From assembly GCA_902385025.1 (NCBI GenBank), contig CABMDX010000109.1, forward strand, positions 1 to 16,120: a stretch of DNA of 16,120 nt, given 5' to 3'. Source of the stretch: an uncultured archaeon. GTDB lineage: Archaea > Halobacteriota > Methanosarcinia > Methanotrichales > Methanotrichaceae. The notes beneath the pieces were generated by a model. That model made no database searches and was not told the DNA's origin. It was given only the letters and a program-made list of their open reading frames with translations. The translations under genes and the position numbers were made by a program. How positions within the stretch are numbered: the stretch's first letter is position 1; the number at the start of each line of letters is the position of its first letter. Below, piece by piece: positions 13,251 to 16,120 of this stretch.

Positions 13251-13575
13251 CGCGACTCCTATTCAATTTCAGCTTCTTGATGTTTTCGGCTACTGTTGCT
13301 TTAGGGCAATTTATCTTTCTGGCAATTTCCGCTTGGTTTTGTATCCCTGAAGCCCATAGTTCTTTTATCTTCTCAAGTTCCGTAGGATCCTGAGATAACC
13401 TTGGCTTTTTGATCTTTGGGCCATCTGGATTTTGGGCCATTTGACCTTTTGTCTCTTGGGCCACTGTGACTTTGTGTTCTTGGGCTGGTAAATTTTCAGG
13501 TTCTTGGGTTATGGGGACTTGTGGCCCTTTCATCCTTGGACTCTTTAGTGGGCCATGATGCAGCGATGGCGGCAT
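13207..13575 (-). CDS. helix-turn-helix protein heading the toxin operon
   Basis: The 122-residue product has a disordered, Gln/Pro/Lys-rich N-terminal half built from a degenerate 8-residue repeat (TQEPENLP, AQEHKVTV, AQETKGQM, AQNPDGPK). After it comes a helix-turn-helix: ELEKIKELWASGIQNQAEIA and RKINCPKATVAENIKKLK, resembling resolvase/MarR-type segments that bind DNA. It probably represses the operon. ATG 13575 is preferred over the upstream TTG at 13593, which lies upstream of and reads through the AGGAG site (13586-13590). Its last 44 nt overlap the toxin gene, and the C-terminal 14 residues after the HTH look non-conserved. It is divergent from a secreted-protein gene, sharing its TATA. 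Confidence 0.65.
   Translation of the reverse strand: MPPSLHHGPLKSPRMKGPQVPITQEPENLPAQEHKVTVAQETKGQMAQNPDGPKIKKPRLSQDPTELEKIKELWASGIQNQAEIARKINCPKATVAENIKKLKLNRSRDVCIAVITHRSKGS
13415..13510. repeat. degenerate 24-nt tandem repeat within the HTH gene
   Basis: TTGGGCC/TTGGGCT/TTGGGTT cores occur at 13415, 13431, 13455, 13479 and 13503, with spacings of 16, 24, 24 and 24 nt. The period corresponds to the 8-residue repeat in the protein's N-terminal half. This suggests expansion by slippage or local duplication. Confidence 0.6.
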
Positions 13576-13607
13576 AACCGCTTGTCTCCTCAAAGCTGCC
13601 CGAGCAC

Positions 13608-13616
13608 CTTAAATAG
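13608..13616. promoter_or_regulatory. shared bidirectional TATA box
   Basis: CTTAAATAG on the plus strand (CTATTTAAG on the minus) lies about 40 nt before the ATG of the secreted protein to the right and about 37 nt before the HTH gene ATG to the left. It is the only TATA-like element in the gap, so both promoters may use it or overlap closely, which would let the HTH protein control both. Confidence 0.5.
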
Positions 13617-13654
13617 ATACGAGTCGACTAGCAGCCGAGGTGTGGGACTTGCAA

Positions 13655-14116
13655 ATGAAGCTGATCATTTTGGCCGCTATTTTCGTCCTGATCAGCCTCG
13701 CTGCCGCAGATATGCCAGCATCTTTCTACCAGGCCATGAACGATGTGAAAACCGAGGACACGCTCTGCGTCAAGAACTATGATGCAGGCGCGAGCGTCAC
13801 CGAGTCTTATCGGGATTTCGAGCACCTGGACAAGGAGACCGAGGTAATAAGCCGCTCCTATAACACCTCCCATAATGCAAAAGACTACAGTAGGGGCAAT
13901 GCATCTCTGGAGGTGCACATGAACTCGAATGTTATCGGCAAGGCTCACGTCGCCTGGCAGTCAAAGGAGACGAAATCGGGCATCAATGGCAGGCATGTCA
14001 GCTACAGCCGGACCACAGATGACTTGACCGGAGTCTTTAGCATAGAAAGATTCATCCAGCTCTGGTCAAACAGCACCCTTGGCTCCGTGCGGGTGGAATG
14101 GCTGCCCTGCAGCTAG
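13655..14116 (+). CDS. small secreted protein of unknown function
   Basis: From the ATG at 13655 the product is 153 residues with a textbook signal peptide (MKLIILAAIFVLISLAAAD). The mature part is polar, with two cysteines, several NxT/S sites and beta-strand-like alternation; its C-terminal block HVSYSRTTDDLTGVFSIERF and IQLWS resembles the DYTGTYHIETNLKLYT segment of the acidic secreted protein at 2868-3860, so both may belong to one loosely conserved family. GAGGTG lies about 13 nt before the ATG, slightly long, and a GTG at 13640 lies within it, which is why the ATG is preferred. No named domain is recognised. Confidence 0.75.
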   Translation: MKLIILAAIFVLISLAAADMPASFYQAMNDVKTEDTLCVKNYDAGASVTESYRDFEHLDKETEVISRSYNTSHNAKDYSRGNASLEVHMNSNVIGKAHVAWQSKETKSGINGRHVSYSRTTDDLTGVFSIERFIQLWSNSTLGSVRVEWLPCS

Positions 14117-14162
14117 AACTGGGGCGAATTTTGCTTTTTTAGATCTACGCCGGAAAAATTGT

Positions 14163-14196
14163 CTTTTAAATTGCATAACGAAAGGATCAAATCCTT
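14163..14196 (+). promoter_or_regulatory. serA promoter with overlapping inverted repeat
   Basis: CTTTTAAAT (14163-14171) is a TATA-like box about 62 nt before the serA ATG. AAGGAT (14182-14187) and ATCCTT (14191-14196) form a 6-bp inverted repeat at the expected transcription start, which could be a repressor site responsive to serine supply or nothing more than chance. Confidence 0.4.
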
Positions 14197-14228
14197 GTAG
14201 ATCTTTGACCGTCCCAGAAGGAATGCTC

Positions 14229-15806
14229 ATGAAGGTTCTTGTCAGTGATTCTTTGGCGGAAGACGGAATAAAGAGGCTGAAGTCGGCTTTAGATGTTGAT
14301 GTTATAACCAACCTCTCTCCGGAAGAGCTGATCGTAAAGATCAAAGATTACGATGCTCTGGTCATCCGCAGCGGAACGAAGGTAACGGCTGATGTCATTA
14401 AGGCTGCCGACCGGCTCAAGGTCATCGGGAGAGCAGGCGTAGGCATCGATAACGTGGATGTAGAGGCGGCCACCAAGAAGGGCATTATCGTGCTCAATAC
14501 ACCTGGCGGAAACACCATTTCTGCAGCCGAGCATACCATCGCCATGATGCTGGCGCTCGCCAGGAACATCCCTCAGGCCAATGCAGCGCTGCATAAGGGC
14601 GAGTGGAACCGCAAGAAGTACACCGGCGTCGAGTTCTTCAACAAGACCCTGGGCATAGTGGGCCTGGGGCGCGTGGGCGCAGAAGTTGCCACGCGCATGA
14701 AATCCTTCGGAATGCAGATCATAGCTTATGATCCCTTCGTAACTGAGGAGCGGGCCAAGCAGATGGGCCTGAAGCTTGCAGATCTTCAGACCGTGCTGCG
14801 GGAGGGAGACTTCATTACCGTGCATACTCCCCTTACCAATGAAACCCGCAACCTGATCGACGATGATGAGTTCAATATCATGAAGCCCAGCGTACGCATA
14901 GTCAACTGCGCTCGCGGAGGAATTATAAATGAAGCAGCTCTTGCCAGGGCAGTAGCTGAAGGCAAGATCGCAGGTGCTGCCGTCGATGTCTTCACCAAGG
15001 AGCCGCCTACCGGAAATCCGCTTCTGGAGCAGGAGAAGATCATCACCACACCGCACCTGGGCGCATCTACCACTGAGGCTCAGGTCAATGTCGCAGTGGC
15101 TGTGGCCGACCAGATCCTTACCATTGCCAACGGCGGCCTTCCAACAAACGCGATCAACATGCCAGCCATCTCGCCCGAAACCCTGGCGGTTATGGGGCCC
15201 TACATGAAGCTGGCAGAGAAGATGGGCTCTTTAGCTGGACAGCTCGTTGGCAGCGGCTTTGATGGCCTGGAGCTTACATATGGCGTAACAATAGCAGAGA
15301 AGGATATCCGACCCGTGACCATATCCGCCATCATGGGCCTTTTGGGATGTCTGCTCGGCGGCGTCAGCGTGAACTTCGTCAATGCCCAGAGGACTCTGAA
15401 GGAGATGGGAATCAAGCTGCTGGAGGGCAAGACTGATGCAACCAACGGATATAGCAATACAATCACCCTCAAGCTGACAAAGAAGGGCGAGATGACGGTT
15501 GTGCAGGGCACGGTCTCAGGAAATAAGGAGACACGCATCGTGCAGCTCAACCAGTATCATACCTATATCCCAACCGAGGGCGATATGGTAATAGCCGTGA
15601 TTGAAGACAAGCCCAACATCATCGGCCCCTGTTGCGTGGTTCTGGGCGAGGGCAATATCAATATCGGCTCCATGCATGTGGGCCGCATCGCTGAGGGAAA
15701 GCCGCAGCTTATGGTGCTGAGCGTTGATCAGATGGCTTCGGAAGACATCATGAAAAAGCTTGTTTCCGTGCCGGGAGTAACAAGCGCCAAGATGGTAGAG
15801 CTATAG
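14229..15806 (+). CDS. serA: D-3-phosphoglycerate dehydrogenase
   Basis: The 525-residue enzyme oxidises 3-phosphoglycerate to 3-phosphohydroxypyruvate with NAD+, the first step of serine synthesis, in the cytoplasm. Domains in order are the substrate domain, a Rossmann NAD domain with GLGRVG (145-150) and Asp168, the catalytic triad Arg229 (CARGG), Glu258 (KEPP) and His276 (PHLGAST), an intervening ASB-type domain (about 320-450), and a C-terminal ACT domain (453-525, with EDKPNIIGP and GNINIGSMHVGR) that usually binds serine for feedback inhibition. This is the long, ASB-ACT form. ATG 14229 fits the family N-terminus MKVLVSDSLAEDGI and has GAAGGA before it; upstream in-frame starts would add an unrelated leader. 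A strong terminator follows. Confidence 0.97.
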   Translation: MKVLVSDSLAEDGIKRLKSALDVDVITNLSPEELIVKIKDYDALVIRSGTKVTADVIKAADRLKVIGRAGVGIDNVDVEAATKKGIIVLNTPGGNTISAAEHTIAMMLALARNIPQANAALHKGEWNRKKYTGVEFFNKTLGIVGLGRVGAEVATRMKSFGMQIIAYDPFVTEERAKQMGLKLADLQTVLREGDFITVHTPLTNETRNLIDDDEFNIMKPSVRIVNCARGGIINEAALARAVAEGKIAGAAVDVFTKEPPTGNPLLEQEKIITTPHLGASTTEAQVNVAVAVADQILTIANGGLPTNAINMPAISPETLAVMGPYMKLAEKMGSLAGQLVGSGFDGLELTYGVTIAEKDIRPVTISAIMGLLGCLLGGVSVNFVNAQRTLKEMGIKLLEGKTDATNGYSNTITLKLTKKGEMTVVQGTVSGNKETRIVQLNQYHTYIPTEGDMVIAVIEDKPNIIGPCCVVLGEGNINIGSMHVGRIAEGKPQLMVLSVDQMASEDIMKKLVSVPGVTSAKMVEL

Positions 15807-15835
15807 ATAAGCGGGCAATCCCGCTTATTCTTTTT
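15807..15835 (+). terminator. serA terminator
   Basis: ATAAGCGGG and CCCGCTTAT form a perfect 9-bp stem around a CAAT loop directly after the serA stop, followed by TCTTTTT. This is a textbook stem plus T-run. Confidence 0.8.
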
Positions 15836-15923
15836 AAACCAGGGAATACAAAAGACAAAAAGGGAATTCCCCCTCATGGAAAGAAGAATCCTTTGCTCTA
15901 ATTTTTGAAAGTCAATAAATATT

Positions 15924-16120
15924 TCAATTTATATATTCGTAATGGCGGTAGCCCTGCTCATCTATCTTCATCAGGGCAAACTCGCTAGCAGGCTCAATAA
16001 TGCTTATCTCCATTTTTCCTTCATGAAGCCTCTCGTAATCCTGCAGGGAAATTTGCCTGCGCTCCTCCAGCTTCTGGAAAAGCCCTCTTAGCGGGACGGA
16101 ATCTGCCCCGGCCTCTACCC
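15924..16120 (-). CDS. C-terminal fragment of a gene cut by the window edge, possibly HMG-CoA synthase-like
   Basis: On the minus strand an open frame enters at the right edge and runs 64 codons to TGA at 15924-15926. It contains PLRGLFQKLEERRQISLQDY, then ERLHEGKMEI, and ends ALMKIDEQGYRHYEYIN. The codon composition is like that of neighbouring core genes, and the frame is clean to the edge, so it is a real 3' end. The helix with an ISLQDYE motif and a last strand ending GYRHYE recall the C-terminus of bacterial-type HMG-CoA synthases, an enzyme of the mevalonate pathway to archaeal lipids. This is weak recall only. It converges on serA, with about 90 nt and the serA terminator between. Confidence 0.6.
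   Translation of the reverse strand, partial: VEAGADSVPLRGLFQKLEERRQISLQDYERLHEGKMEISIIEPASEFALMKIDEQGYRHYEYIN

Noticed and set aside
13415..13510. CRISPR-like repeat array
   Set aside because: The repeats are short, degenerate, in a coding frame and without uniform unique spacers.
14079..14228. Longer serA frame starting at 14079
   Set aside because: The extra 50 residues overlap the end of the secreted-protein gene, cover the serA promoter and do not resemble the family N-terminus.
14289..15056. 255-codon open frame on the minus strand
   Set aside because: It is antisense to serA within the conserved NAD domain; no independent evidence of coding.

Overview
The window looks like chromosomal DNA of a methanogenic archaeon, most likely an acetate-using Methanothrix (Methanosaeta)-type member of the Methanosarcinales. 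This is inferred from gene content, not from a database match. Pointers are a methanofuran-biosynthesis enzyme (MfnF), an FrhB/FpoF-type F420 oxidoreductase subunit, an ECF cobalt/nickel importer with the archaeal-type long CbiQ, an archaeal zinc-motif Obg/YchF-like GTPase, several small secreted proteins, archaeal TATA boxes 35-45 nt before start codons, and ribosome-binding sites of the GGTGA/GGAGGTGAT type.

Layout, left to right. Bases 1-106 are a C-rich low-complexity stretch, probably a contig-end artefact, running into the 3' part of a FecE/BtuD-type ABC ATPase gene. A minus-strand block follows: a possible small membrane-anchored ORF, a PAC2-family gene, two tandem paralogous secreted proteins and a larger acidic secreted protein. 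All three secreted genes appear to use non-ATG starts, and each is followed by an inverted repeat. A roughly 450-base intergenic region with palindromes leads to the plus-strand operon cbiM - PDGLE protein - cbiQ - cbiO, a metal importer whose ATPase ends in a histidine-rich tail. Convergent to it is mfnF, which is divergent from an FrhB-like F420 oxidoreductase gene that is followed by the GTPase gene.

Next is a visibly AT-richer gene for a Ser/Thr kinase-TPR fusion, with a perfect 12-bp inverted repeat inside its first 20 codons. Facing it on the minus strand is a compact toxin-antitoxin-like operon: an HTH protein with an N-terminal 8-residue repeat, a RelE/ParE toxin, an acidic antitoxin, and then a 44-residue protein whose TTG start overlaps the antitoxin stop as TTGA. 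A 21-codon micro-ORF and a long palindrome come after it. This three- or four-component arrangement is the best candidate in the window for something not well described.

The right part holds a small secreted protein sharing a bidirectional TATA with the HTH gene, a full-length serA with a good terminator, and at the edge the C-terminal 64 codons of a minus-strand gene that faintly resembles HMG-CoA synthase.

How the genes fit together: cobalt import feeds the corrinoids of methanogenesis, MfnF makes methanofuran, the FrhB-like protein handles F420 redox chemistry, and SerA makes serine. The secreted proteins and the kinase/toxin-antitoxin segment are accessory.
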